Of a stretch of DNA of 64,000 nt, positions 8,720 to 17,459 are shown one piece after another. The notes under the pieces were generated by a model. The model was given only the letters and a program-made list of their open reading frames with translations. It did no database searches and was not told where the DNA came from. The DNA comes from Streptomyces shenzhenensis. GTDB taxonomy: Bacteria; Actinomycetota; Actinomycetes; Streptomycetales; Streptomycetaceae. The stretch lies in NCBI RefSeq assembly GCF_021462265.1, contig NZ_JAJONF010000010.1, forward strand, positions 124,001-188,000. The letters are read 5' to 3'. Positions within the stretch are counted from its first letter, which is position 1. Each line of letters begins with the position of its first letter. A program made the position numbers and the translations under genes.

Positions 8720-8779
8720 CCCCTTCGGCACCCCTTCGGAGGCGCGGACGGGCGACGCCGGAAGTCACCCCGGGCGAAG

Positions 8780-8798
8780 TCAGGTTAGGCTCACCTCT
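8780..8798. promoter_or_regulatory. DmdR/IdeR-type iron box
   Basis: TCAGGTTAGGCTCACCTCT matches the actinobacterial iron-box consensus TTAGGTTAGGCTCACCTAA at 16 of 19 positions, with the central 15 identical. It ends one base before the GTG of the sucrase/ferredoxin gene. TAGGCT inside it (8786-8791) fits a -10 hexamer placing the transcript start at about the GTG. Confidence 0.85.
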
Positions 8799-9743
8799 GT
8801 GAGTAGGTGCGCAACCGTCTCCCGGATGCTCGACGAGCCTGTTTCCGGTACCGCCGCCACCGCGACGACGTGGCTGCTCCTGGAGCAACCCGGCCCGTGG
8901 GGTCCCAAGGCGCTGACTTCGAGCCATCTGGACCCCGCGCTGGGCCGCGCCCTGGAGACCGCCGCCCAGGGGACGGGCGTACGGATCGCCCTGATCCGCC
9001 GCCCCGGCCGCCACGCCGACCCCGGCACCCCCGCCGTACGGCAGGTGTACGTCGCCCACACGGTTCCCGGGAACGTCTGGCTGCACAGCGCCACCACCCG
9101 TGATCCGCACCGGCTGCTCGGTCTCGACTTCGCGGCGCTCGGCGCGGGCGACCCCCGCTCGTTCGGCGTGGCGCTCGACGGCAGGCCGCACCGGGGCGGC
9201 CCGCTCGCGCTCGTCTGCACCAACGGCAGGCGGGACCGCTGCTGCGCCCTGCTGGGCCGCCCGCTCGCCGCCGAACTGGCGGCGTCCGGGACACCGGGCA
9301 CCTGGGAGGTCACCCATCTGGGTGGTCATCGCTTCTCGCCGACGGTGCTCGTCCTGCCCTACGGCTACGCGTACGGCCGCGCCGAGGCTCATGCCGTCAA
9401 GGACGTCCTGCACGGGATCCAGCAGGGCCGTGTGGTGCTGGACGGCTGCCGCGGCTGCTCCGCCTGGGAACGGCCCGGCCAGGCGGCCGAACTGGCCGTG
9501 CGGGAGGCGGTGGGCGAGTACACCGCGGGCGTGCTGAGCGTCGTACGGACCGAGGGCGCGGCCCCGCGCTGGGAGGTCACCGTCGCCCACGCCGACGGCC
9601 GCCGCTGGCGGGTCCGCGTGGCCCAGGGCGCCGCGCTGCCGCCGCGCCCGGAGAGCTGCGGGGTGTCGGTGCTGGGGTCGCCGGCCCGGATGGACGTGGT
9701 CTCGCTGCGGGAGCTGCGGACGGCGACGGCCCTGGCGAGCTGA
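8799..9743 (+). CDS. sucrase/ferredoxin-like (Suc_Fer) family protein
   Basis: About 314 residues of the Apd1/sucrase-ferredoxin-like family, thioredoxin-fold proteins that can carry an iron-sulphur centre. Seen: CTNGRRDRCC (cysteine pair), the family THLGGHRFSPTVLVLPYG histidine motif, and CRGCSAW further on. An iron box abuts the start, so iron limitation should control it. It probably serves iron or redox handling, perhaps siderophore reduction. The GTG at 8799 is consistent with a leaderless mRNA starting at the -10 within the iron box; ATG at 8826 is the alternative. It follows the citrate synthase gene by 79 bases but has its own promoter. Confidence 0.82.
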   Translation: MSRCATVSRMLDEPVSGTAATATTWLLLEQPGPWGPKALTSSHLDPALGRALETAAQGTGVRIALIRRPGRHADPGTPAVRQVYVAHTVPGNVWLHSATTRDPHRLLGLDFAALGAGDPRSFGVALDGRPHRGGPLALVCTNGRRDRCCALLGRPLAAELAASGTPGTWEVTHLGGHRFSPTVLVLPYGYAYGRAEAHAVKDVLHGIQQGRVVLDGCRGCSAWERPGQAAELAVREAVGEYTAGVLSVVRTEGAAPRWEVTVAHADGRRWRVRVAQGAALPPRPESCGVSVLGSPARMDVVSLRELRTATALAS

Positions 9744-9871
9744 CCCGGAATTCCCGGGCTCCTTCGGGTCCACGGGTTCCCGAGGGCTCCTCAGGAACTG
9801 GAGGAACTGGTCGGGAGATCCACGCCACACCCCCTTAAGCCCCGCGCACCCGCGCACGTACCGTCGCGGGT

Positions 9872-11533
9872 ATGAGCCCCACGCCCCCTGTGCGCCGTCT
9901 ACGCCCCCGGCTGCCCCGGAAGGTGTTCTCGCAGGTCCTGTTGATGCAGCTGGCGATCGCCGCGGGGGTCGCGGTGCTCGCGACCGGGCTCTTCCTCGCG
10001 CCCCTGAGCAAGCAGTTGGACCAGGAGGCGATGCGCAGGGCGCTGGCGATCGCCGAGACCACCGCCCAGAACCCGCAGATCGCCGAGGGCCTGCTGACGA
10101 CCCCGCCCAGCGCGACCGGGCCGGTGCAGAAGGAGGCCGAGAGGATCCGCAAGGCCACCCACGCCGAGTACATCGTGGTGATGGACCGGCATAAGGTGCG
10201 CTGGTCGCACACCACCCTCTCGGAGATCGGCAAGCACGTCTCGACCGACCCCAGCGAGGCGCTGGCCGGCAAGGAGGTCATGCAGATCGACAACGGCACC
10301 CTGGGCCGCTCCGCACGCGGCAAGGTGCCGCTGTACGACTCGAAGCACCGGATCATCGGGGCGGTCTCGGTCGGCATCGCCTACGACAGCGTGCGGGCGC
10401 GGCTGCTCAGCACGATCCCCGGGCTGTTCGCCTACGCCGGCGGTGCCCTCGCGGCCGGCGCGCTCGCGGCCTGGCTGGTCTCCCGAAGGGTCCAGCGCCA
10501 GACCCGCGACCTGGCGTTCTCCGACATCTCGGCGCTGCTCGCGGAGCGCGAGGCGATGCTGCACGGCATCCGGGAGGGCGTCGTCGCCCTCGACCGCGGC
10601 GGCCGCATCCGGCTGCTCAACGACGAGGCGAGAAGGCTCCTGGGCATCGGTGACGAGTCCGTCGGCCGGTCCCCCGACGAGGCGCTCGGCGCGGGCCGTA
10701 CCACCGATGTGCTGGCCGGCCGGGTGACCGGCACGGATCTGCTCACCGTGCGCGGCCAGCGGGTTCTGGTCGCCAACCGCATGCCCACGGACGACGGCGG
10801 CGCCGTCGCCACCCTGCGCGACCGCACCGAACTGGAACAGCTCGGCCGCGAACTCGACTCCACGCGCGGCCTGATCGACGCACTGCGCGCCCAGGACCAC
10901 GAACACGCCAACCGCATGCACACCCTGCTCGGCCTGCTGGAACTGGAGATGTACGACGACGCGGTCGAGTTCGTCGGCGAGGTGGTCGGCGACCACCGGG
11001 TCACCGCCGAGCAGGTCACGGAGAAGATCCAGGACCCGCTGCTGGCCGCCCTGCTGGTCGGCAAGGCGACCGTCGCGGCCGAGCGCGGCGTCGCCCTGTG
11101 GGTGTCCGACCGCACCTGGCTCCCGGACCGGCTGATCGACCCCAGGGGCCTGGTCACGGTCGTGGGCAACCTGGTGGACAACGCGCTGGACGCGGTCGCC
11201 GGTACGCCGCACGCACGCGTGGAGGTCGAGTTGTGCGCGCGGGGCCGGACGATCGTCCTCAGGGTGCGGGACACCGGGCCCGGGATCCCGGCGGCACAGC
11301 GGGAACTGGTCTTCACGGAGGGCTGGTCCACCAAGAAACCGCCCGCACACGGCAAGCGCGGCATCGGACTGCCTCTGGTGCGCCGGCTCGCCGAACGGCA
11401 GGGCGGCAGCGCGACCGTGGACGAACCGGAAGGCGGAGGCGCCCAGTTCACGGTCGTCCTCCCCGAGGCACTGACCGAACCGGAGCTGGAGCCGGCCCGG
11501 GTGCTCGCACCGGCCGAGGAGGAGGCCCGATGA
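9872..11533 (+). CDS. CitA/DcuS-type sensor histidine kinase
   Basis: About 553 residues. Order: membrane helix near 24-45, periplasmic-type single Cache sensor domain (about 46-180), second helix near 183-203, a PAS-like domain (about 225-325), then a Spo0B-type H-box DHEHANRMHTLLGLLELE carrying the phosphoacceptor His. The HATPase domain has NLVDNALDAV, DTGPGIP and GKRGIGLPLV. Family members sense carboxylates such as citrate, malate or fumarate. The stop overlaps the start of the response regulator gene by ATGA, so the two are translationally coupled. The neighbouring ABC importer may be its target. Confidence 0.92.
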   Translation: MSPTPPVRRLRPRLPRKVFSQVLLMQLAIAAGVAVLATGLFLAPLSKQLDQEAMRRALAIAETTAQNPQIAEGLLTTPPSATGPVQKEAERIRKATHAEYIVVMDRHKVRWSHTTLSEIGKHVSTDPSEALAGKEVMQIDNGTLGRSARGKVPLYDSKHRIIGAVSVGIAYDSVRARLLSTIPGLFAYAGGALAAGALAAWLVSRRVQRQTRDLAFSDISALLAEREAMLHGIREGVVALDRGGRIRLLNDEARRLLGIGDESVGRSPDEALGAGRTTDVLAGRVTGTDLLTVRGQRVLVANRMPTDDGGAVATLRDRTELEQLGRELDSTRGLIDALRAQDHEHANRMHTLLGLLELEMYDDAVEFVGEVVGDHRVTAEQVTEKIQDPLLAALLVGKATVAAERGVALWVSDRTWLPDRLIDPRGLVTVVGNLVDNALDAVAGTPHARVEVELCARGRTIVLRVRDTGPGIPAAQRELVFTEGWSTKKPPAHGKRGIGLPLVRRLAERQGGSATVDEPEGGGAQFTVVLPEALTEPELEPARVLAPAEEEAR

Positions 11534-12210
11534 TCGAGGTCCTGGTCGTCGACGACGACACCCGGGTCGCCCGGGTCAACGCCGCCTACGTCGAGAAGGT
11601 GCCCGGCTTCCATGTGGCCGGCGAGGCCCACAACGCGGCGCAGGCGCTGCACCGGCTGGAGACCCTGCCCCGCCTCGACCTCGTCCTGATGGACCACTAC
11701 CTGCCCGACGACACGGGCCTCGCGGTGCTCCAGGAGATGCGCCGGCGCGGCCACCAGACCGACGTGATCATGGTGACGGCGGCCCGGGACGTGTCGACCG
11801 TGCAGGCGGCGATGCGGCAGGGTGCTCTGCAGTACCTGGTCAAGCCGTTCGCGTTCGCGGGGCTGCGCGCCAAGCTGGAGGCGTACGCGCGGCTGCGGCG
11901 CACCCTGGACGGCGGCGGCGAGGCGGAACAGGCCGAGGTGGACCGCATCTTCGGCGCGCTGTCCGTGCCGTCCGGGCCGGGGCTGCCGAAAGGGCACTCC
12001 CCCACCACCGCCGAGCTGGTGCGCCAGTCCCTGATGAGCGCCGACGGCCCGCTGTCGGCCCAGGAGATCGCCGAGCGGACGGGGGTGAGCCGCCAGACCG
12101 CCCAGCGGTATCTGAAGCTCCTGGAGCGCACGGGACGGGCCCGGCTGACCCTCAGATACGGCGACGCGGGCCGCCCCGAACACCGTTACGTGTGGGCGAC
12201 CCGCGGCTGA
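11530..12210 (+). CDS. CitB/DcuR-type response regulator
   Basis: About 226 residues. The receiver domain starts VLVVDDD, carries the phosphoacceptor Asp in LVLMDHYLPDDTG, and has Lys in YLVKPF. The C-terminal HTH is AQEIAERTGVSRQTAQRYL. The start ATG at 11530 overlaps the kinase stop and has GGAGG 5 bases upstream. It closely resembles the second regulator at 15165-15857, suggesting a duplication. It converges on the ABC substrate-binding protein gene with only 6 bases between. Confidence 0.93.
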   Translation: MIEVLVVDDDTRVARVNAAYVEKVPGFHVAGEAHNAAQALHRLETLPRLDLVLMDHYLPDDTGLAVLQEMRRRGHQTDVIMVTAARDVSTVQAAMRQGALQYLVKPFAFAGLRAKLEAYARLRRTLDGGGEAEQAEVDRIFGALSVPSGPGLPKGHSPTTAELVRQSLMSADGPLSAQEIAERTGVSRQTAQRYLKLLERTGRARLTLRYGDAGRPEHRYVWATRG

Positions 12211-12216
12211 GTCCTG

Positions 12217-13260
12217 CTACTTGGCGGCCTCGACGAACTCGGTGGTGTACGTCTTGCTGAGGTCGACATCGGCGTTCTGGATGTTCGTGTTGAACGCCTT
12301 GAGCACCTTCTCCACGGTCTCCGGACCGTTCTCGGGCATGACTCCGTCCTTGGTGAACATCGGCAGGGTGCTCTTGATGGACTGTGTGTAGAGAGCCTTG
12401 TCGCCCTGGGCGTAGTCGGCGGGCATCTTCGCCGCGATCTCGGCGGCGCTGTGCGTGGACATCCACTTGAGCGTCTTGACGAACGCGTTGACCATCTTCT
12501 GAACGGTGTCCTTGTGACCGTTGACCCAGTCCGTCTGCATGTACAGGCTCGACGACGGGTACGGCCCGCCGAGCGCCTCCTGGGACCCTTCCGGCGTCCG
12601 CATGTCCACCAGGACCTTGCCCGCCTTCTTGTCCAGGATCGTCGCGACGGTCGGGTCGGTGGTCATGCCGCCGTCGATGGAGCCCTGCTGAAGCGCCGCG
12701 ATGAAGGTCGCGCCCGCGCCGACGGCGACCGGAGAGAAGTCGCTGACCTTCACGCCGTTCTTGACGGCGAGGTACTTGGTGAGGAAGTCGGTCGACGACC
12801 CGAGGCTGGTGATGCCCAGCTTCTTGCCCTTGAAGTCCTTGGGCGAGGTGATGTCACCGGCCGCCTTGGTGGAGACGACCTCCACCTCGCCGGGAGCGCG
12901 CGAGAACTGCACGACGGACTCCACCGCCTTGCCCTTGGTCTGGAGGTCCAGCGTGTGGTCGTAGAAGCCGACCGTTCCCTGGACCTGTCCGGCGACGAGC
13001 GCCGTCTCGGCCTGCACACCGGCCGGCTCGGTCAGCAGTTCCACGTTCAGGCCCTCGGCGTCGAAGTAGCCGAGCCGCTGGGTGAGCATCGCGGGCAGGT
13101 AGATGACCTTGTCCAGGCCACCGACCATGATCTTGACCTTCGTGCCCTTTCCAGAGCCGGTGGCGGCCGTGCCGGCCGCGTCGTTGGCGCAGGCGGTGAG
13201 GGAGGAGAGGGCGAGCAGGCCGGCGACGGCCAGGGCGCTGTATCTGGCGGACTTGCGCAT
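12217..13260 (-). CDS. ABC transporter substrate-binding lipoprotein (NMT1/THI5/SsuA type)
   Basis: About 347 residues. The signal peptide ends in lipobox LTAC, with Cys at about residue 24, so it is anchored outside the membrane. The body is NMT1-like, with VGGLDKVIYLPAMLTQRLGYF near the start and GAGATFIAALQQGSIDGG. Relatives bind sulfonates, taurine, nitrate or pyrimidine/thiamine precursors; the ligand cannot be decided here. It is the third gene of a minus-strand importer operon (ATPase, permease, binding protein). The ribosome site AAGGA is 14 bases upstream, rather far. The 74-base leader between permease and this gene is a polypyrimidine run on the mRNA strand. Confidence 0.88.
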   Translation of the reverse strand: MRKSARYSALAVAGLLALSSLTACANDAAGTAATGSGKGTKVKIMVGGLDKVIYLPAMLTQRLGYFDAEGLNVELLTEPAGVQAETALVAGQVQGTVGFYDHTLDLQTKGKAVESVVQFSRAPGEVEVVSTKAAGDITSPKDFKGKKLGITSLGSSTDFLTKYLAVKNGVKVSDFSPVAVGAGATFIAALQQGSIDGGMTTDPTVATILDKKAGKVLVDMRTPEGSQEALGGPYPSSSLYMQTDWVNGHKDTVQKMVNAFVKTLKWMSTHSAAEIAAKMPADYAQGDKALYTQSIKSTLPMFTKDGVMPENGPETVEKVLKAFNTNIQNADVDLSKTYTTEFVEAAK

Positions 13261-13334
13261 GACGGTTCACGTCCTTGTGAGAGGCGGTGCGGGGTGGAGA
13301 AGAGCGGGAGAGAAGGGGAGAGGAGGGGGCGGGC

Positions 13335-14201
13335 TCAGCTGTCGGAACCGGACGGCTTCCACCGGAAGATGCGGCGCTCGGCGAAGGTGAGAAGTCCTTC
13401 GGCGGCGAGCGCGACGACGGCGAGGATGGTCATCGCGGCGTACACACCGGCCGCGTTGAAGGTGCCCTGCGACTGCGCGACGAGCAGGCCGATGCCCTTG
13501 GTGGCGCCGATGTACTCGCCGACGATGGCGCCGATGAGAGCGAAGCCGAAGCTGACGTGGAGGCTGGTGAAGATCCACGAGGTGGCCGACGGGATGACGA
13601 CCTGGAGGGTCACCCTGCGGTCGCTCGCGCCGAGGATCCGCGCGTTGGCGACCAGGTTGCGGTCGACCTCACGGGCGCCCTGGAAGGCGTTGAAGAACAC
13701 CGGGAAGAACACCAGCACGACGGCCGAGGCGACCTTGGAGGACGCGCCGAGCCCGAACCAGATCACGAAGATCGGGGCGAGCACGATCCTGGGGATCGAG
13801 TTGAGCACCTTGATGTACGGACCAAGGACATCGGCGAGGAAGGCGATCCGTCCCAGCGCGATACCGAAGACCACACCGGCGATGACACCGATGACCCAGC
13901 CGAGCAGCGCCTCGTAGAGCGTGTACCAGATCTGCTCGCCCAGCGGGCCGAGCGCGGTGCCGTGGGTCACCCAGGTCCAGATCTGGTCCCAGATCTTCGA
14001 CGGCATCGAGAAGTTGAACGGGTCGATGACCTTGGCGCGGGACAGGACCTCCCACAGGCCGAGGACGGCCACCAGGAGCAGGACGCGCACGGCGAACACG
14101 ATCGTCTTGCGTCTGCGGGCGGCCTGGGCCCGCGACCGGGCGCGGTCCGGCGCCGTCTTGGCCGTCTCGACGACCGGTGTGCTGAGGGTGTCAGGCGACA
14201 T
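13335..14201 (-). CDS. ABC transporter permease (BPD_transp_1, SsuC/TauC type)
   Basis: About 288 residues with a cytoplasmic basic N-terminus, a first helix near 36-56, and five further helices. The conserved EAA-type loop that contacts the ATPase is NARILGASDRRVTLQVVIPSA, at about residues 190-210. It probably forms a homodimer with the ATPase encoded just upstream, whose 3' end overlaps this start by 11 bases. Substrate unknown; the family imports sulfonates, nitrate and similar small anions. Confidence 0.9.
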   Translation of the reverse strand: MSPDTLSTPVVETAKTAPDRARSRAQAARRRKTIVFAVRVLLLVAVLGLWEVLSRAKVIDPFNFSMPSKIWDQIWTWVTHGTALGPLGEQIWYTLYEALLGWVIGVIAGVVFGIALGRIAFLADVLGPYIKVLNSIPRIVLAPIFVIWFGLGASSKVASAVVLVFFPVFFNAFQGAREVDRNLVANARILGASDRRVTLQVVIPSATSWIFTSLHVSFGFALIGAIVGEYIGATKGIGLLVAQSQGTFNAAGVYAAMTILAVVALAAEGLLTFAERRIFRWKPSGSDS

Positions 14202-15006
14202 GAGCGGCGCCCCTCTCCCGGGTGATGCGGACCTCTTCGCCGAGGGACTCCCAGATCTCGCGGTAGATCTCGATGAACCGCGGCTCCAGACGTACCGACT
14301 CCACCTTGCGGGGGCGGGGCAGGTCGATCTCGAAAACCTGCTTCACGGTCGCGGGCCCGGCGGTCATGACGACGACCTTGTCGGCCAGCGCGATGGACTC
14401 CTCCAGGTCGTGGGTGACGAAGACGACCGAGGCGCCCGTGCCTTCCCACAGCTCAAGGAGTTCGTCCGACATCAGGGCCCGGGTCTGCACGTCGAGCGCG
14501 GAGAACGGCTCGTCCATGAGCAGGATCTCGGGGTCGTTGACGAAGGTCGCCGCGAGCGCCACACGCTTGCGCTGGCCGCCGGAGAGCTGGTGCGGGTAAC
14601 GGTCCTCGAACGCGGCGAGCCCGACCTTGGCCAGCCAGGCCCGGGCCTTCTCCTTGGCCTCCGCCTTGGGCACCCCGCGGAAACGGGGGCCGGCCATCAC
14701 GTTGGAGAGCACGGTCCGCCAGGGGAAGGTGGCGTCCTGCTGGAAGACGAAACCGACCTTGTCGCCGACGCCCGCGACCGGCTCACCGGCCACCAGCACC
14801 TCGCCCTCACTGGGCTCCTCCAACCCGCTGACCAGGGTCAGCGTGGTGGACTTGCCGCACCCCGTCGGCCCTACGACGGCCACGAACTCGCCGCGCCCCA
14901 CGGCGAGGTCCAGGTCGCGGACGGCCGTGTGCAGACCCCCCGACGGGGTCTTGAAGATCTTGCTCGCGCCCCGTAGCTCGATGGCGGGGCTGGTGTCTGT
15001 GCTCAT
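14191..15006 (-). CDS. ABC transporter ATP-binding protein (SsuB/TauB type)
   Basis: About 271 residues. Walker A GPTGCGKSTT, Q-loop FVFQQDATFPWRT, signature LSGGQRKRVALA, Walker B ILLMDEPFSALD, and switch His in VFVTHDLEE. The FPWRT after the Q-loop is typical of the nitrate/sulfonate/taurine ATPases. The ATG at 15006 is chosen; the open frame continues upstream to 15078 but that part runs into the promoter region shared with the divergent response regulator gene. First gene of the importer operon. Confidence 0.93.
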   Translation of the reverse strand: MSTDTSPAIELRGASKIFKTPSGGLHTAVRDLDLAVGRGEFVAVVGPTGCGKSTTLTLVSGLEEPSEGEVLVAGEPVAGVGDKVGFVFQQDATFPWRTVLSNVMAGPRFRGVPKAEAKEKARAWLAKVGLAAFEDRYPHQLSGGQRKRVALAATFVNDPEILLMDEPFSALDVQTRALMSDELLELWEGTGASVVFVTHDLEESIALADKVVVMTAGPATVKQVFEIDLPRPRKVESVRLEPRFIEIYREIWESLGEEVRITRERGAAHVA

Positions 15007-15066
15007 GGGCCGGGACGGTAGGTGTGGCCCGCACCACGGCAGCAGTCTTATGGGCGCAAGCCGTTC

Positions 15067-15104
15067 TTTTGCTCGCAAGCACCTGTTGTGCTCATTTTGC
15101 TCGC
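15067..15104. promoter_or_regulatory. repeated TTTTGCTCGC boxes in divergent promoter
   Basis: Identical decamers TTTTGCTCGC at 15067-15076 and 15095-15104, 28 bases apart, with a related TTGTGCTC between them at 15086-15093. They lie between the importer operon and the divergent CitB-type regulator gene. Candidate binding sites for one or both CitB-type regulators. Confidence 0.5.
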
Positions 15105-15164
15105 GCTACAACTGCGGAGCCGAAACACGGGCTTAACGCTCGCCGGCCTTGAAGGAGAGGCCTG

Positions 15165-15857
15165 ATGATTGACGTCCTGGTGGTCGACGACGACTTCCGC
15201 GTCGCTGAGATAAACGCCAAGTACGTGGGGAAGGTTCCCGGCTTCCGGGTGGCCGCCCGCGCGCACAGCGCTGCCCAGGCCCTGGCCGCCGTGGGCCGCG
15301 GCAGCGTCGACCTGGTCCTGCTTGACCACTACCTGCCGGACCAGACCGGCCTCGAACTCATCCATCAGATGCGGGAACAGGGCCACGGCACCGACGTCAT
15401 CATGATCACGGCGGCCAGTGATGTGACGACCGTCCAGCGGGCGATGCGTCTGGGCGCCCTGCACTACCTGGTCAAGCCGTTCACCTTCGCCGCCCTGCGC
15501 GCCCGCCTGGACTCCTACGCGGCCCTGCGCCGTACCGTCGACCGGGTCGGCGGCCGGGGTCTGACGGGCCAGGACCAGGTCGACCGGATCTTCGGCGCCC
15601 TGCGCACCTCACCGGCCCCGTCCGCGCCCGGCCTGCCCAGCGGCCACTCCGAGCCCACGACCGACCTCATCTGCGGTGTGCTGCACCGCGCCGACCATCC
15701 GCTCTCCGCCCACGAGGTCGCCGCCGAGACCGGCCTCAGCCGCTCCACCGCCCAGCGCTACCTCCGCCACCTGGAACAGGCCGGCCGCCTCCGCCTCTCC
15801 CTGAAGTACGGCGACACGGGCCGCCCGGAACACCGCTACGCCTGGGTGGCCCCGTAG
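15165..15857 (+). CDS. orphan CitB/DcuR-type response regulator
   Basis: About 230 residues. Receiver with VLVVDDD at the start, phosphoacceptor Asp in LVLLDHYLPDQTG, and Lys in YLVKPF; the C-terminal HTH is AHEVAAETGLSRSTAQRYL. It is very similar along its length to the regulator at 11530-12210, including the unusual PEHRY.W ending, but no kinase gene adjoins it. The ribosome site GGAGAGG lies just before the ATG at 15165. It is divergent from the ABC importer and probably regulates it; the single CitA-type kinase nearby may phosphorylate both regulators. Confidence 0.9.
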   Translation: MIDVLVVDDDFRVAEINAKYVGKVPGFRVAARAHSAAQALAAVGRGSVDLVLLDHYLPDQTGLELIHQMREQGHGTDVIMITAASDVTTVQRAMRLGALHYLVKPFTFAALRARLDSYAALRRTVDRVGGRGLTGQDQVDRIFGALRTSPAPSAPGLPSGHSEPTTDLICGVLHRADHPLSAHEVAAETGLSRSTAQRYLRHLEQAGRLRLSLKYGDTGRPEHRYAWVAP

Positions 15858-15872
15858 CTCCTCCGGGATGCT

Positions 15873-17459
15873 CTACACGGCCCCCGCCCCGGTCAGCGAC
15901 CGCACCTCGGTCTCCGCGTGCCTGGCCTCGTCCGGGACCTCGTCCGAGGTGACCGTGCCGAGCCAGCCGGCCAGGAAACCGAGCGGGATGGAGACGATCC
16001 CCGGGTTCTGCAACGGGAAGTACTGGAAGTCCACTCCCGGGAACAGCGCGCCCGGGCTCCCGGACACCACCGGGGACAGCACGACCAGCCCCAGCGCGGG
16101 CACGAGCCCGCCGTATACGGCCCACACCGCGCCGCGGGTCGTGAAGTCCCGCCAGAACAGGGAGTAGAGCAGCACCGGCAGGTTCGCCGAGGCCGCCACC
16201 GCGAAGGCGAGCCCCACCAGGAAGGCGACGTTCATGTCACGGGCCAGCAGTCCGAGGGCGATCGCCAAGGCACCGATACCGACCGCCGCCACGCGCGCCA
16301 CAGCGACCTCGCTGCGCTGCCTGGCATGCGGCCTGCGCAGCGTGGCGTACAGGTCATGGGCGACGGACGCCGAGGAGGCGAGGGTGATCCCGGCGACCAC
16401 GGCGAGGATCGTCGCGAAGGCGACTGCGGCGACCACCGCGAACAGAACCGTTCCGACTGTGGAGCCCGCGCCGCCGCCCAGGTCGAGCGCCAGCAGCGGA
16501 ACCGCTGTGTTCCCGTTCGACGCCCGCACCGCGTCCGGCCCGACCAGGGCCGCCGCCCCGAAGCCGAGCACGATCGTCATCAGGTAGAAGCTCCCGATCA
16601 GCCCGATCGACCAGACCGTCGAACGCCGCGCCGCCCGCGCGGTCGGCACCGTGTAGAAGCGGGACAGGATGTGCGGCAGGCCCGCCGTGCCCAGCACCAG
16701 TGCCAGCCCCAGGCTGACGAAGTCCAGCCGCGCGCTCCAGCTCCCGCCGTACCTGAGCCCCGGCACCAGGAACGCCTTCCCGTGCCCACTGCGGTCGGCG
16801 GCCGTCAGCAGCAGCCGGTCGATGTCGCCGTGGAAACGCACCAGCACCAGCACGGTCAGCGCCACCGTCCCGCTCAGCAGCAGGACCGCCTTCACGATCT
16901 GGATCCATGTCGTGGCCCGCATCCCTCCCAACGACACATAGATCACCATCAGCGCGCCGACCCCGATGACCGTCCACGCCTGCGCCGCCTCGCCGGTCCG
17001 CCCGAGCAGCAGCGCGACCAGGCTGCCCGCCCCCACCATTTGCGCCACCAAATAGAAAACGGACACGGTGACCGAGGACGTTCCCACCGCGATCCGCACC
17101 GGCCGCTCGCTCATCCGCGCCGCGATCACGTCGGCCAGCGTGAACCGCCCGCAGTTGCGCACCAGCTCGGCCACCAGGAACAGCACGACCAGCCACGCCA
17201 CCAGGAAGCCGACCACATACAGCAGCCCGTCGTAGCCGAAGAGCGCGATGAGCCCGGTCACCCCGAGGAAGGAGGCCGCCGACATGTAGTCGCCCGCGAT
17301 GGCAAAACCATTCTCCATCGGCGAGAAGAGCCGACCGCCGGCGTAGAACTCCTCCGGCGAACCGTGCCGCCTCCGGCTCACCCACGTCGTGATCCCCAGC
17401 GTCACGGCGACGAACGCGCTGAACAGCAGTAGTGCCAGCGTCTCATGACGGCCCGTCAT
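15873..17459 (-). CDS. cation/acetate-type sodium:solute symporter (ActP-like)
   Basis: About 528 residues with 13 or more membrane helices. Typical ActP features are FYAGGRLFSPMENGFAIAGDYMSAASFLG (quoted in parts: EEFYAGGRLF, ENGFAIAGDYMSAASF), GGMRATTWIQ, and LPHILSRFYTVPTARAAR. Likely imports acetate or another short monocarboxylate with Na+ or H+. The start ATG overlaps the stop of a DUF485 membrane-protein gene (ATGA), the standard yjcH-actP arrangement. It converges on the orphan response regulator with 15 bases between. No acetyl-CoA synthetase is next to it. Confidence 0.92.
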   Translation of the reverse strand: MTGRHETLALLLFSAFVAVTLGITTWVSRRRHGSPEEFYAGGRLFSPMENGFAIAGDYMSAASFLGVTGLIALFGYDGLLYVVGFLVAWLVVLFLVAELVRNCGRFTLADVIAARMSERPVRIAVGTSSVTVSVFYLVAQMVGAGSLVALLLGRTGEAAQAWTVIGVGALMVIYVSLGGMRATTWIQIVKAVLLLSGTVALTVLVLVRFHGDIDRLLLTAADRSGHGKAFLVPGLRYGGSWSARLDFVSLGLALVLGTAGLPHILSRFYTVPTARAARRSTVWSIGLIGSFYLMTIVLGFGAAALVGPDAVRASNGNTAVPLLALDLGGGAGSTVGTVLFAVVAAVAFATILAVVAGITLASSASVAHDLYATLRRPHARQRSEVAVARVAAVGIGALAIALGLLARDMNVAFLVGLAFAVAASANLPVLLYSLFWRDFTTRGAVWAVYGGLVPALGLVVLSPVVSGSPGALFPGVDFQYFPLQNPGIVSIPLGFLAGWLGTVTSDEVPDEARHAETEVRSLTGAGAV

